Shown: positions 22,780 to 36,719, numbered from the stretch's first letter. The stretch: 64,000 nt of DNA from Microplitis mediator (GCF_029852145.1 NC_079977.1:12458640-12522639); one strand, 5' to 3'. Notes: generated from the letters alone by a model not told the origin. Program-made: numbers and translations.

Positions 22780-24240
22780 GTTTTATGCATCCCACTGTAT
22801 CGCGATTGACCCCAAGGCATTTGAGCAAAAAGAGAATGAGCTCATAAAATGTTGAGTCAAATGCCTTACGGTAGTCAATCCAGGCCATTGACAGGTTGCG
22901 CTGATAGTAGACCGCGTCTTGAATGACACAACGATCTACTAACAGATTCTCTTTGCAACCTGACAGGCCTCTTTTACTGCCACGTTGTTCGTATATCTGC
23001 TGCCATACAGGATCTATCTCCTGTAGAATGCGATTATTCAAGATTTTTGTGAAAATCTTATAAACTGCATTCAAACAGGTGATAGGCCTGTAGTTCTTCG
23101 GGTCGGACAAGTCACCTTTCTTAGGGATGAGCACGGTTCGCCCTTCTACAAGCCAGCACGGAATAGGTTCGTTGCCTCTGATAAACGCTGTAAAAATCCG
23201 GGCCAGATGATTATGGGTAGAGGTAAGTTTCTTCCACCAAAATAAGTTGATGCCATCCGGACCCGGAGCAGCCCAGTTCTTACCATTATTCAGAGCCAAA
23301 CGAACCTCTTCCACGCTGACTTCAGGGCTCTCTTCATCAGCATTGTCGTTTCAGTGGTGCCGACAAAATGCCTCGAAGTCGTTGAGAGCTGGAGTGTCAC
23401 GATTCACGTTCGGTTGATCACCATACAACTCGGACCAGAAAGCTTCTACTCGCTCGATAGATGGGGGATCGCCAGAAACAGATGTCTTAGGTGTCAGAAA
23501 GCGTGAAGGACTCAACCGAAACAAAGAGTTATCGGTAAGCCGCTTCAGCTTTTTCTCTAGTGACTTTTTAGCAGTCACCAGAGCCTGCAACCTGTTAAGG
23601 GAACCTTCTTTGATGTAAAGAAGATTCTCCTTATTCAGTGTGTGATGTTGATATCGTAGTCCCGCCGCAATACGGCGGACTTTAGGCGTAAACGCTTTAC
23701 GAGCATTTACGTACTCAATCACACACTGAATGCGGGAGACATGTTTCCGGAGATCATCAATCTTCAGTGAAAGCTGCCCAATGCGACCTCTCATCTTAGC
23801 CTCAGGAGAAGAAGTATTATTTCTTGCCGGAGGTAAGAGTGAGGAAGCAGCATCATAGACAGCTTGATTGATGGTGAGTAGAGTAGAATCCTCTTGAATC
23901 CGAGTTGATAGCTCGTGGTTTTCCGTGTCAAGTAGATGTTTTGGGTAGTGTATCTTTTTAGAGATACATACTTGCCGTGTGTCAAAATCATTGTCGGCGT
24001 CTTCGGAAGAACGGCTTCTCTCCTGATGTAGCTGTGCTGGAAAAGACAGACGGTGAGATACTCGTCTGTTAGATAACAGTGATCGTCGTGTTCACCGGAG
24101 GTGAGAGGCATAATCACGCAGATGTTGTTGTGAAAAATGGCTATGGTTAGGGTGCATATCGCTCCAGAGAGCATGCATCCTAGCCATGTAACCTCTCCGC
24201 TCCGGTTCACTGTTATTATAGCACATCAGGAGATCGACTC
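22780..24240 (-). pseudogene. R2-like non-LTR retrotransposon, truncated
   Basis: Minus strand. 23794-23351 is the N-terminal extension (VRRIAAGLRYQHH, KKLKRLTDNSLF, VEAFWSELYGDQP). 23314-22790 is reverse transcriptase: APGPDGINLFWWKKL, GRTVLIPKKGDLSDPKNYRP, ITCLNAVYKIFTKILNNR, GCKENLLVDRCV, and MAWIDYRKAFDS with the first catalytic Asp. A frame change lies near 23350. The sequence stops before the YxDD box, at the join to gypsy sequence near 22790. Reading continues upstream in damaged frames to about 24240. A stop-free copy of this family would prime reverse transcription from nicked target DNA. Confidence 0.8.
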
Positions 24241-24535
24241 GTAATTCCTCCGTCCACCTAAATGCAGTCCGTTGTTCGCCAGGGTCGTCATCATTCGGAA
24301 TCTCGGTACTCCGCCCAGCTAGTGGGTAGCCCTCATCCGAGAAGGGCCGGTTGTGGGGAGCACTTCTGTGTTCAGGATTATCTTGAACTCAGTTTACTTT
24401 ACATTGGGGAGTTAACCCAATGCAAAGGTTGTTGTGCGCTTTGTAGGCCAGCAGATGGAAGGCCAGCCTACTTTGCCCACGATGCGCCACGGGGTGAATA
24501 GAACCCCCGCTGGCCGCACAACATGCACCGTGGGC

Positions 24536-24536
<1 letters not shown>

Positions 24537-24599
<63 letters not shown>

Positions 24600-24600
24600 T
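24537..24600. repeat. (ATT)n microsatellite
   Basis: About 20 units of ATT, directly beside the 5' side of the R2-like fragment. A short second tract lies at 25626-25640. Confidence 0.95.
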
Positions 24601-26115
24601 GTTGTAATAATAATTAAATAAAGACATGCCAGGACTTGTTGGTGGTTGGGATGTTTGAAAAATACGCATATTTAAAAATATAACAATATTTTTATTTGTC
24701 ACAGCACAAAATATCACTGGGTTGCAAATTAAATAGTTTATTTAATTTATAAATACTGTTAAATGTCGGAGCTCATGAATACGTGAATGATTGAATACAA
24801 ATTATTGAGTTGAGCTCGAGTAAATAAATGAATTAAAAATAATCAAGTTGAGTTTAATTGAACACTGAGTTGATTGCAAAAATGTCATGATAATAAGTAA
24901 CATGATGTCAGAGGTTACTGAGCGAAGTAAATTACTGAACACATAAATTACTATTTTTAATAGCACTGAATACATAAATAATTTAGTTATTGAGTTTTGA
25001 TAGTAATGATCACTTAATTGAATTGAATTTAATGAGCTCCTAATAAATTACACTGATTCTAATTTATTTGTTGAACACGTGGTAGCATGATTGCAGAGGC
25101 TACTGAGCGAAAAATAACTTTGAGTTTAATTAATTAAGAAATTGAGCATAATAATATTCAAATAAATAATAAAACAGAGTCTTTTGTTTTGATGAACACT
25201 TGAATTAATTTATAAAGTAGAATTGAAGCACCTGTACGATTCTCCGTCGAAAATAACCTCCTCAAGAACAGGTTGGAGAGCACTGGATTTCTTGATATTG
25301 TTTTTTATTGATTTTATGAGCTCTGGTGCTCGCAATTATAAAAATAATTATATTTTTATATAGAGTTACGAACTCTGAATGTAATTAATTGATTACTTTT
25401 AATTATTTACTCGAGATGAGCGCAATTTGAATAGATTATACAAAACACGTGGTGACACTTGAAAATGTATAAAACGAATAGATACTGGCGTCGGTCTTCT
25501 TGCCACGAGGCAGAAAAATCCATGCGCATTTAAATAGATAGACACTAGGCCCCAGTAGATACTGCCTCTATTTGCCGGAAGTTCAACTACATTCAAATTT
25601 GAATGTAGTTGTGATTACGCAACATTATTATTATTATTATTCGAATAGACCGCGAAATTGATTCGAAAGTCGCGCACGCGCAGTAGGATTTATTGGAACA
25701 TGCAGTTGTGTAGGTGTAATTATATTAAACAAATTAATTATAAAGAAAATACAATCGAACAACTGTTTTTTTTTTATCGAACAAACAATATCTAGTTTGG
25801 ATTAATAAAAAAAAAATATGTCAATACCATATTATCAAGAGCCAGGTTCAAGTCAAATTTTTAATTATTATTTATAAAAAAAATATCATCGAACAAAAAT
25901 TAATTTTGATCAAACAATCAAGAACTATCGACGAACAAACAAAGTTGTTAGAGGATATTTGCGAAAACTCGAATTCCCCCCGCCAATTTAAGAGAGCCTA
26001 TAGATTATCTTCGTATTTGGCTCACACAAATTATATTTTACTTTTATTCATTAAACTATTTAATTTTATAAATTAAATTCATTGACGCCTATAAGATTTT
26101 ATCTTTTACTTTTTG
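24601..26115. repeat. Degenerate TTGAGTTAATTGAACAC word region
   Basis: 24770-25215 repeats words around TGAGTT, GAACAC and ATTGAATT, with two similar clauses (AGGTTACTGAGCGAAGTAAA, AGGCTACTGAGCGAAAAATA). 25584-25609 is a perfect 26-bp palindrome centred on AAATTT (ACATTCAAATTTGAATGT inside). 25640-25700 is locally CpG-rich (GCGCACGCGCAG). Possibly an old LTR or word-type element; ends not found. Confidence 0.4.
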
Positions 26116-26892
26116 ACTTCCCGCAAAGAAAATTAAAAAATTCCAAAAATTCGGGAAGTTATTGGTTTCGGTCCGACTTGAAAAAACCGAATTTCTATCA
26201 GATTTTGACGTTTTGAGGTTCTAGGAAGCTATCCTGACTAATTTCACGATGATGTCCGAGTGTACGTATGTATGTAAATATTCATAACTCTTAAACGGAT
26301 GAACCGATTTTGATCTTTGAGGTGTCATTCGACGCGGCTTGTTAATATCTTGAAGCTGAAAAATTTTGAGCTTAATCAGTAAGGTGCGCTCGGAGATATT
26401 TCAAATATAAAATTTTTTCAAAAATGTTTTATTTGGATAACTTTTAATTCACTCGATGGATTGATTCCAAAATCTAATCAGCTCTAAAACTTTATAAGCC
26501 GCGTCGAATACCACCTTAAACATTAAAATCGGTTAATTTGTTCAAGAGAAACCGTTGATGGAAGAATTCAAAAAAAATTTTTTTTGGTTTTTTTGAAATT
26601 TCTCAAAAACGACTGGATAAATCAATTTTAAAATTTGATCAGCTTTAGAACTTGATAAACCACGTCGATTGCCACCTTAACCGTCTCAATCGGTCAATTC
26701 GTTTGAGAGATATCGTTGGAGAAAAAACAGTCAAAAACGTTTTTTTTCGAAAACAACAGCACACAAAAGTATTTTCGAGCTTGAAGAGCTCGAAAATTTA
26801 TTCACAATATTGTTTTCGAGGTTCTTGAGCTCCAAAACAGCGGAAAGTTTTGGGGCTAGCCCGCAGGATCAACTGGTAGACCGATTTTTTTT
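26116..26892. repeat. ACTTCCCGC interspersed repeat, copy 1
   Basis: About 780 bp, homologous throughout to 37233-38018. Starts ACTTCCCGC, soon followed by TTCGGGAAGTTATTGG. Ends GTTTTGGGGCTAGCCCGC and a T run. Internal clauses recur in degenerate form (CGACGCGGCTTGTTAATATC, GCCGCGTCGAATACCACC). No ORF. Confidence 0.8.
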
Positions 26893-27928
26893 TCAATTCT
26901 GACGTGGCAATAATTATTCATGACATCCGAATCTTTACTTAACAATGTATAGGGGAGTGTGGGGTCGCCCCGGTCACCTAAGAAATAAACCAAAATTTTT
27001 CAAATTTTCCTTATTAGTTCATAAAATGGACGTTATCTTATTCTATGGAATGTAGAGAACCAAAGACACATACTTAAAAATGAAAGTATAAAAGTAAATA
27101 GAAATAGTAATAGAAATATTTGATGAATTAAAAAAAATTGTAAGTATGACCGGGGTGACCTGATATGTCGGATAGCCTCGGTCATTTGGCGGGTCATCCT
27201 GGTCACTGTGAATTTCAAATCAAAAATTAAGAATCTAAAGTCTTATCGCTGAAATTTCATCAAATTAAAATTTTATTTGATCAACCAAAACTTAAGAAGT
27301 AAAGAAAAAAATATAAAATTAATAATTAACAACATTTAACGTTTTTTTACGTTTTCCGTACTCGCTTACGAGGCATCTATAATTTATTTATTTGTTCATT
27401 AATATTGTAACAAAAATGTTACGATATTGTAGAAGACAATGCCCCTGATGAACAAAAAAATGTTTAGCTTAAACTTTAAAAAAGCTTAGCTTAATTAATT
27501 AATTGCTTATTAAATAAGATATTGGTTAATATTTTTACTAAACAAACTCACGAATCGTCAGTCGAGAAAAAACAAGTGAATGAATTGACCGTTGTGACCC
27601 CATGACTTTGATCGGTACGACCCCAACTCATTTTTGAGAAAATAAACTAAATTTAAAAAAAAAAAAAAAGGATTAAAAATTATACTTTTACAAAAAAATT
27701 AAAATGGCTAAAGAAATATCTGTAGATTATATCAATTATAAGCTCTTTTCTTCTTGTAAAATATATAAAAAACCTTATGATAATGTCCTCGACTTATAGA
27801 TCAAAAGTCGATCAATTTTGTATTTATTAATTATTATTAATAAGTAATTACTTTTTAACATTAGGGCTCATTAATGACCTCTAATTTAATGAGAATATAA
27901 AATTGAATTAAATTCGATATCTATTATA

Positions 27929-30293
27929 CACTTATCCAAAAAATTAAAGGAACAAGAAAATTCTATAAATTTTTTAGTGATTTTTGGAAGGCTGTATTTT
28001 CGTAAAAAATGATCGTATCGAAAAAATAAAAGAAGCAAATTGAAGCTTGATATCTCTAGTTTAAAGATCTTCCAGCAAAATATTTCTTTGAGCCACGGTT
28101 TTTGCGGAATCATAAGAAAAAGGTCGAGACAAAATTTTTCTAAATTTTTTGGTTTCGATTTTTAGGTCTACGGGGCCGGGATAAATTTTTTCGAAAAAAC
28201 ATATTCATGGCTTGTTTAGGAAATTTATTCAGCTACAATTTGATATTTTTTGTTTCTCTGTACGACAATTCGCTGCTGAGATATCAGCCTTCAAATGAAA
28301 AAGGATCCTTTTGTCTTTGATTATTGATATCTCAGCAAGAAATGGTCACACAGTAATTTAAAGGGCAGTTTAGTAAACTTGAATGAATCCCCTACAAGCT
28401 CCATTTTTGATTTTTTCAAAAAAAAATTTTTTTTCATCCTTGATATCAATTTGAAAAACCTTTAAAAAATAGCCATTTTCTGGTTTTTTAGTCGACTCAT
28501 CGCTACTCTGCAAATATTGATAAAAAAAATAATGTTGCCAGGTAATTTTACAGCTCAACGTACCCCCAAAAACCCTGAAAATTTTCAGATTGATCCATTG
28601 AACCGTTTGTCCGGTCCGATTGCTCAAAGTTTTACAAAACAATTAAAGGAACAAGTTTTGTTCCTTAATTTGTGTAATCATTACCAAAATGAAAAAATTA
28701 ATTTTTTTTTGGATTTTCTTTTATTTTTGCGATAGTTATTCAGTAAATGTAAGGTAAAGAGGAAAAAAAAATTTTTTTCCGAAAAACGAAAAAAAAAAAT
28801 AACCCCCCGAATAAAACGTGAAAAAAAAAAATTGGAAAAAATTCTTGTTTGGTCTCGTATTTTGGAAAATTTTTTTTTTCCTCTTTACCTTACATTTACT
28901 GAATAACTAACGCAAAAATAAAAGAAAATCCAAAAAAAAAGGCCATTCGGCAGCCGAAATGGAAGGTAGATTTTCCAATTAATCTATATAAAAAGTTTCA
29001 TACATACATATCTTGTGATACATGTTAGTGTATAGTCATGATATGAAATTAGGCTCGTTTTCTCAGAGTGAGAGTAAAAAAAGACAACGACTATTTTCGA
29101 TAAAGAACTTCAGAAAGTTGATTCGACAAAACATTATATAGGTAATGTTCTAAACTAACCTTCACGTAAACAAAGTATAGAAATTTAAATTAGTATGAGA
29201 TCATAATTGTAATTACTATTACGATGGCAAGATCAGTTATAATTATAGGACGTACAGGTACGATTGAAACAGCATAAATAATAAAAAAAATACTTTTAAA
29301 ATATAAAATAGCAGTGAAATTTACAGGTTATTTTGTTCACACTATAATACAACTGACAAAATTGTATTATAATGGGAAATGCATAAGTTATGTGAAATGA
29401 AAACCATATTTTCAACATTTTCTGATTCCATTAAAATTTTTAAGGCTATCAAATTATTGGAAGAAATGGTCAAAACCTAAAGCTTAAAGTCAAAAATTAA
29501 AACTAATTAAACAAGCTTTGAGATACTTTTTACTGGAATTGTCTATCAGTTTTAGTTTTAATGTTATATGAACTTCAACAGTGAATAAAAACTGATTTTT
29601 TCGAAAACTCGTGGAAATTTCAATCAGCCATAACTTCACAACTATTCGGACGATTTAGCTCATCTTTGAACTTGATCAAGATAATCGCCTATAAAATAAG
29701 TGTGGAAAATTTCATTAAGATCCGATAAGAACTGTAGGTGCTATCGTAATGACAAGACCAGTTATAATCATACGTCGTAGAGGTACATTTGATACATCAT
29801 AAGTAATAAAAGAAATACTTTTAAAATATAAAATAGCTGTGAAATTTACAGATTATTTTGTGCACAATAAAATACGACTGACGAAATTTGATTATAATGG
29901 AAAATGCATAAATGATGTTGAATGAAAACCATATTTTCAACATTTTTAGATTCCATTAAAATTTTCAAGGCTATCAAATCATTTGAAGAAATGGTCAAAA
30001 CATCAAGTTTAAGGTTATAAATTAAAGCTTATTAGACAAGCTTTCAAATCCTTTTTACGGAAATTATCTATGAGTTTTAGTTTTAAAGTTATATCAACTT
30101 GAAAGTGGATAAAATTTTTTTTTTTTTGAAAAATCGTGGGAATTTGAAACAGCCATATCTTCTAAACTAATCGAACGATTTAGCCCATCTTCGAGCTTAA
30201 CCGCGGTAATCGCCCATAGAATAAGTGTAAAAAATTTCATTAGGATCCGATACGGATTCTAGGCGCAATCGTGTTCTCAAAACTTGGTTCTAT

Positions 30294-30331
<38 letters not shown>

Positions 30332-31237
30332 CATATATAAATTTTTCAACGAATGGTATTTTCGAACTCTACTCAACTAATTATGATAGGTTGTGACAAA
30401 ATTCCTTGAAAAATCGACCATGAGGACAAATACAATACCTAGATTTTTGAAAAAATCTACCTAATTAATTTTTTCATTTTGGTAATGATTACACAAATTA
30501 AGGAACAAAACTTGTTCCTTTAATTGTTTTGTAAAACTTTGAACAATCGGACCGGACAAACGGTTCAATGGATCAATCTGAAAATTTCCAGGGTTTTTGG
30601 GGGTACGTTAAGCTGTAAAATTACCTGGCAACATTATTTTTTTTATCAATATTTGCAGAGTAGCGATGAGTCGACTAAAAAACCAGAAAATGGCCATTTT
30701 TTAAAGGTTTTTCAAATAGATATCAAGGATGAAAAAATTTTTTTTTTGAAAAAATCAAAAATGGAGCTTGTAGGGGATTTATTCAAGTTTATTAAACTGC
30801 CCTTTAAATTACTGCGTGACCATTTCTTGCTGAAATATCAATAATTAAGGACAAAAGGATCCTTTTTCATTTGAAGGCTGATATCTCAGCAGCAAATTGT
30901 CGTACAGAGAAACAAAAAAAAGCAAATTGTAGCTGAATAAATTTCCTAAACAAGCCATGAATACGTTTTTTCGAAAAAATTTATCCCGGCCCCGTAGACC
31001 TAAAAAACGAAACCAAAAAATTTAGAAAAATTTTGTCTCGACCTTTTTCTTATGATTCCGCAAAAACCGTGGCTCAAAGAAATATTTTGCTGGAAGATCT
31101 TTAAACTAGAGGTTTCAAGCTTCAATTTTCTTTGTTTTATTTTTTCGATACGATCATTTTTCACGAAAATACAGCCTTCCAAAAATCACTAAAAAATTTA
31201 TAGAATTTTCTTGTTCCTTTAATTTTTTGGATAAGTG
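27929..31237. mobile_element. Giant palindrome P1, TA-flanked, interrupted
   Basis: Starts CACTTATCCAAAAAATTAAA and ends with its inverse, with TA on both sides. Without the insertion it is about 1.79 kb and both halves are inverted copies of each other. The ORFs inside (28370-28642 minus, 30524-30844 plus) are mirror images and show no known motif. The length is typical of a foldback Tc1/mariner-type element with no transposase. Confidence 0.85.
28941..30462. mobile_element. AATCTACCT-ended element, copy B
   Basis: Complete: GGCCATTCGGCAGCCGAAAT at left, then the two tandem blocks (about 29200-29740 and 29740-30270), (TA)n at 30296-30327, tail, and end AAAAAATCTACCT. Inserted into an A run near the centre of palindrome P1; the undisturbed site can be read at 49828 in P3. 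Confidence 0.85.
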
Positions 31238-31287
31238 TATGATAGACTGTTAAAAATTTGGGTGACCGGGGTGACCCCGCGCTCCCC

Positions 31288-31692
31288 TATTGTTCAAAAT
31301 TAACCGATGGAACGGTGTGAACATGAAATATTTTATATACCAGAGAAAAAAAGTTATAGTCAGAATATGATTCATTTTGTGTACATTAATGATGGAAATA
31401 ATTTTCATTGTATGCGTGTCAAAAAAAAGACTCTGAATGTTGTAAATATAAAAGTTCTATTTTATACCACAATTTTAATTGTTTTGATCTTTTACTCAAA
31501 TATTATATAAGAGGGGAAAAATTAAAAGAGACAGGAGTGAGATTGTCTATCTCACTCCTAGAGTAACATGACACACCTTGAACAGATCTGGCGCAAGATA
31601 CAGTCATAATAAGTGATTCATACCGTCCATGGTTACAAGCGTACCAACAGAAAACTCTATGCAAGAAATTTCTATGCTCGGATATCTCTCTG
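31288..31692. other. Spacer with CTTGAACAGATCTGGCGCAAG fragment
   Basis: 31515-31620 shares AGAGACAGGAGTGAGAT and CATGACACACCTTGAACAG with the arms of the palindromic element at 50690-52330. It provides the empty-site view for the MITE at 51791. No gene. Confidence 0.5.
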
Positions 31693-31753
31693 CACGGGAA
31701 AAAAAAAGGCCATTCGGCAGCCGAAATGGAAGGTAGATTTTCCAATTAATCTA

Positions 31754-33539
31754 CACTAATGCAAAAAATTAAAGGAGCAGAAAAATTTTATAAATTTTTT
31801 AGTGATTTTTGGAAGGCTGTAACTTGGTGAAAAAAAATCGTATCGAAAATTTAAAAAAATCATTTTATAGCTTGAAATCTCTAGTTTAGGTGTATTTTTT
31901 TCAAAATTTTTTAAAAGCTCCGATTATTGCGCAAACATGAGAAATACCGCGAGCCAAAAAATTTCTAAATTTTTTTTTTTTTTCCGAAGAGCCTACGGAC
32001 CGCGGAAAAATTCTTTCAACTAAACGAATGCATACATCGTTTAGCAAATTTATTCAGCTTCAATTTGGTTTTTTTCTTAACCTCGTAGGACGATTTGTCG
32101 CAGAGATATCAGCCTTCAAACAGAAAATGATCCTTTTGGCTTTGATCTTCGATATTTCAGGTACCAATGATCGCACAGAAAGTTGAAGGGCGGCGTTGAA
32201 AACTTGAATAAATTCCCTACAAGACCCTGTCATCATTTTTAAAAAAAAAAAATTTTTTTTATTTTTAATATCCATTAGAAGAAAGTACAGAAAAATGACT
32301 TTTTTTGGTTTTTTAGTAAATCAACCGCTACTCTGCAAATATCGATAAAAAAAATAATGTTGCCAGGGACTTTTTTAGCTTAATGTACCCCCAAGACCCC
32401 TGTAAATTTTTAAATTGATCTATCGAACCGTTTTTTGGGAATCATCGATCAAAGTTTAGCTAAACAATTAAAGGAGCAAGTTTTGTTCCTTTAATTGTGT
32501 AATCATAATCAAAATAAAAAAAATTTTTTTTTTCGACTTTTCTCAAATTTTTGCGTTGGTAACTCAGCAAATGCAAAGAAATGACAAAAAAAATTAAAAA
32601 TTTCCAAAAAATGTCAAAAAAAATCAAAGAAAAAAAAAAAATTGAAACTTGTTTTTCGTGTTCTAAATTTTTTTTTTGACATTTTTTGGAAATTTTTAAT
32701 TTTTTTTGTCATTTCTTTGCATTTGCTGAGTTACCAACGCAAAAATTTGAGAAAAGTCGAAAAAAAAATTTTTTTTTATTTTGATTATGATTACACAATT
32801 AAAGGAACAAAACTTGCTCCTTTAATTCTTTAGCTAAACTTTGATCGATGATTCCCAAAAAACGGTTCGATAGATCAATTTAAAAATTTACAGAGGTCTT
32901 GGGGATACATTAAGCTAAAAAAGTCCCTGGCAACATTATTTTTTTTATCGATATTTGCAGAGTAGCGGTTGATTTACTAAAAAACCAAAAAAAGTCATTT
33001 TTTGGTACTTACTTCTGATGGATGTTAAAAATAAAAAAAATTTTTTTTTTCAAAAAATGATGACAGGGTCTTGTAGGGAATTTATTCAAGTTTTCAACGC
33101 CGCCCTTCAACTTTCTGTGCGATCATTGGTACCTGAAATATCGAAGATCAAAGCCAAAAGGATCATTTTCTGTTTGAAGGCTGATATCTCTGCGACAAAT
33201 CGTCCTACGAAGTTAAAAAAAAAACCAAATTGAAGCTGAATAAATTTGCTAAACGAACTATGCATTCGTTTAGTTTAAAGAATTTTTCCGCGGTCCGTGG
33301 GCTCTTCGGAAAAAAAAAAAAAATTTAGAAATTTTTTGGCTCGCGGTATTTCTCATGTTTGCGCAATAATCGGAGCTTTTAAAAAATTTTGAAAAAAATA
33401 CACCTAAACTAGAGATTTCAAGCTATAAAATGCTTTTTTTAAATTTTCGATACGATTTTTTTTCACCAAGTTACAGCCTTCCAAAAATCACTAAAAAATT
33501 TATAAAATTTTTCTGCTCCTTTAATTTTTTGCATTAGTG
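31754..33539. mobile_element. Giant palindrome P2, complete
   Basis: 1,786 bp. CACTAATGCAAAAAATTAAA at left, inverse at right, TA duplication with the empty site visible in sister copies A and B. Halves mirror each other over their full length, with a small unpaired centre near 32600-32680. Sister of P4. Confidence 0.92.
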
Positions 33540-34848
33540 TATATAAAAAGTTTCATACATACATATCTTGTGATACATGTTAGTGTATAGTCATGATATG
33601 AAATTAGGCTCGTTTTCTAAGAGTGAGAGTAAAAAAAGACAACGACTATTTTCGATAGAGAACTTCAGATAGTTGATTTGACAAAACATTATATAGGTAA
33701 TGTACTAAACTAACCTTCACGTAAACAAAGTATAGAAATTTTAATTAGTATGAGATCATAATTGTAATTACTATTACGACGGCAAGATCAGTTATAATTA
33801 TAGGACGTACAGGTACAATTGAAACAGCATAAATAATAAAAAAAATACTTTTAAAATATAAAATAGCAGTGAAATTTACAGGTTATTTTGTTCACACTAT
33901 AATACATCTGACAAAATTGTATTATAATGGGAAATGCATAAGTTATGTGAAATGAAAACCATATTTTCAACATTTTTTGATTCCATTAAAATTTTTAAGG
34001 CTATCAAATTATTGGAAGAAATGGTCAAAACATTAAGTTGAAGGTCTTTAATTAAAGCTTATTAGAAAAGCTTTTGAATACTTTTTACTGGAATTGTTTA
34101 TCAGTTTTAGTTTTAATGTTATATGAACTTCAACAGTGAATAAAAACTGATTTTTTCGAAAACTCGTGGAAATTTCAAACAGCCATAACTTCACAACTAT
34201 CCGAACGATTCAGCCCATCTTTGAACTTGATCAAGATAATCGCCTATAGAATAAGTGTAGAAAATTTCATTAAGATCCGATAAGAACTGTAGGTGCTATC
34301 GTAATGACAAGACCAGCTATAATCATACGTCGTAGAGGTACATTTGATACATCATAAGTAATAAAAAAAATACTTTTAAAATATAAAATAGCTGTGAAAT
34401 TTACAGGTTATTTTGTGCACAATAAAATACAACTGACGAAATTTGATTATAATGGGAAATGCATAAATGATGTTGAATGAAAACCATATTTTCAACATTT
34501 TTTGATTCCATTAAAATTTTCAAGGCTATCAAATTATTTGAAGAAATGGTCAAAACATAAAGTTTAAGGTCATAAATTAAAGCTTATTAGACAAGCTTTC
34601 AAATACTTTTTAGGGAGATTATCTATGAGTTTTAGTTTTAAAGTTATATGAACTTGAAAGTGGATAAAATTTTTTTTTTTTTGAAAAATCGTGGGAATTT
34701 GAAACAGCCATATCTTCTAAACTAATCGAACGATTCAGCCCATCTTCGAACTTAACCGTGGTAATCGCCCATAGAATAAGTGTAAAAAATTTCATTAGGA
34801 TCCGAGAAGGATTCTAGGCGCAATCGTGTTCTCAAAACTTGGTTCTAT

Positions 34849-34850
<2 letters not shown>

Positions 34851-34941
<91 letters not shown>
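34851..34941. repeat. (TA)n microsatellite of copy C
   Basis: About 90 bp of TA at the same internal position as in copies A and B. Confidence 0.95.
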
Positions 34942-34946
<5 letters not shown>

Positions 34947-35609
34947 CATACATATATAAATTTTTCAACGAATGGTATTTTCGAACTCTACTCAACTAAT
35001 TATGATAGGTTGTGACAAAATTCCTTGAAAAATCGACCATGAGGACAAATATAATACCTACATTTTTAAAAAAATCTACCTAAAATGCTGGAGTAGAATT
35101 TACCACACCAAACTAGTTAAAATTTTACTACACTTTGTGGTCGCCGCAATGACAACTATAGTAACATAAGCCACAGTGTGCGTGATATTTTACTACTATA
35201 GGAGTTCTGCTTACTACTGTAATGTGGTAAAACTATGTAGTTTCCACAACTACTCAATGAAGTATAAAATACTTGTTTTCTGGTTTTGGGAACCACACAA
35301 TTTTATATGAATTGGTAACTGTTACTATTTTTGGAGTATACAATACCAGATTACTTGTACAATCTACTCCAATGTGTGGTAAAATGATGGAAAGAAGAAA
35401 ATAACAGCGCCACCTACAACTTTTTTACTCCATTCTGTGGGTATCCTCAACTTGTGTCAGTGTATTTAATATTATAAATAATATTATAAAACATTATAAA
35501 TAATAATATATATAATTAAAAATATTTATATATATAATTAAAAATATTTACATATATAATTAAAAATCGAGGCGTGCAATTATAATATATATAATTTAAA
35601 ATAAATATA

Positions 35610-36719
35610 CACTAATGCAAAAAATTAAAGGAGCAGAAAAATTTTATAAATTTTTTAGTGATTTTTGGAAGGCTGTAACTTGGTGAAAAAAAATCGTATC
35701 GAAAATTTAAAAAAAGCATTTTATAGCTTGAAATCTCTAGTTTAGGTGTATTTTTTTCAAAATTTTTTAAAAGCTCCGATTATTGCGCAAACATGAGAAA
35801 TACCGCGAGCCAAAAAATTTCTAAATTTTTTTTTTTTTTCCGAAGAGCCCACGGACCGCGGAAAAATTCTTTAAACTAAACGAATGCATAGTTCGTTTAG
35901 CAAATTTATTCAGCTTCAATTTGGTTTTTTTTTTAACTTCGTAGGACGATTTGTCGCAGAGATATCAGCCTTCAAACAGAAAATGATCCTTTTGGCTTTG
36001 ATCTTCGATATTTCAGGTACCAATGATCGCACAGAAAGTTGAAGGGCGGCGTTGAAAACTTGAATAAATTCCCTACAAGAATCTGTTATCATTTTTTGAA
36101 AAAAAAAAATTTTTTTTATTTTTAACATCCATCAGAAGTAAGTACCAAAAAATGACTTGTTTTGGTTTTTTAGTAAATCAACCGCTACTCTGCAAATATC
36201 GATAAAAAAAATAATGTTGCCAGGGACTTTTTTAGCTTAATGTACCCCCAAGACCCCTGTAAATTTTTAAATTGATCTATCGAACCGTTTTTTGGGAATC
36301 ATCGATCAAAGTTTAGCTAAACAATTAAAGGAGCAAGTTTTGTTCCTTTAATTGTGTAATCATAATCAAAATGGAAAAATTTTTTTTTTTCGACTTTTCT
36401 CAAATTTTTGCGTTGATAACTCAGCAAATGCAAGGAAATGACAAAAAAAATTAAAAATTTCCAAAAAATATCAAAAAAAAAATTTAGAACACAAAAAACA
36501 AGTTTCAATTTTTTTTTTTTCTACGATTTTTTTTGACATTTTTTGGAAATTTTTAATTTTTTTTGTCATTTCCTTGCATTTGCTGAGTTACCAACGCAAA
36601 AATTTGAGAAAAGTCGAAAAAAAAATTTTTTTTCATTTTGATTATGATTACACAATTAAAGGAACAAAACTTGCTCCTTTAATTGTTTAGGTAAACTTTG
36701 ATCGAGAATTCCCAAAAAA
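35610..36719. mobile_element. Giant palindrome P4, right arm truncated
   Basis: Starts CACTAATGCAAAAAATTAAA after TA. The full left arm, the centre and about 220 bp of the right arm remain, up to TTCCCAAAAAAC at 36719. The rest is lost. Otherwise it is close to P2. Confidence 0.85.

Larger units (their letters stand above)
26952..31287. mobile_element. GGGGAG-ended TA-flanked element, host of a nest
   Basis: TIR GGGGAGTGTGGGGTCGCCCC at left, inverted at right (TGACCCCGCGCTCCCC), with TA on both sides. The body has GGTCA/GACCGGGG words near 27145-27210 and 27590-27630. It contains the palindrome 27929-31237, which contains the AATCTACCT copy 28941-30462: three layers. A related family is at 59150-59897. 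Confidence 0.8.
31708..35081. mobile_element. AATCTACCT-ended element, copy C
   Basis: Left end at 31708; at 31753 it is split by palindrome P2 and resumes at 33540 exactly (..ATTAATCTA then TATAAAAAG, as in copies A and B). Two tandem blocks at about 33770-34290 and 34295-34830, (TA)n, tail to 35081. It inserted into the A run of the CACGGG terminus. Confidence 0.85.

Noticed and set aside
22637..22855. 72-codon plus ORF over the gypsy and R2-like junction
   Set aside because: Antisense shadow of two retrotransposon fragments.
24262..24501. 79-codon plus ORF
   Set aside because: Antisense to the 5' part of the R2-like element, whose minus frames show related sequence.
28370..30844. Mirror-image ORFs starting MFCKTL in palindrome P1
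   Set aside because: They are the same arm read on both strands, rich in F and K runs, with no motif and a short length that varies between copies.
34795..34995. 66-codon minus frame with a YIYIYI tract
   Set aside because: Translation of a (TA)n microsatellite.
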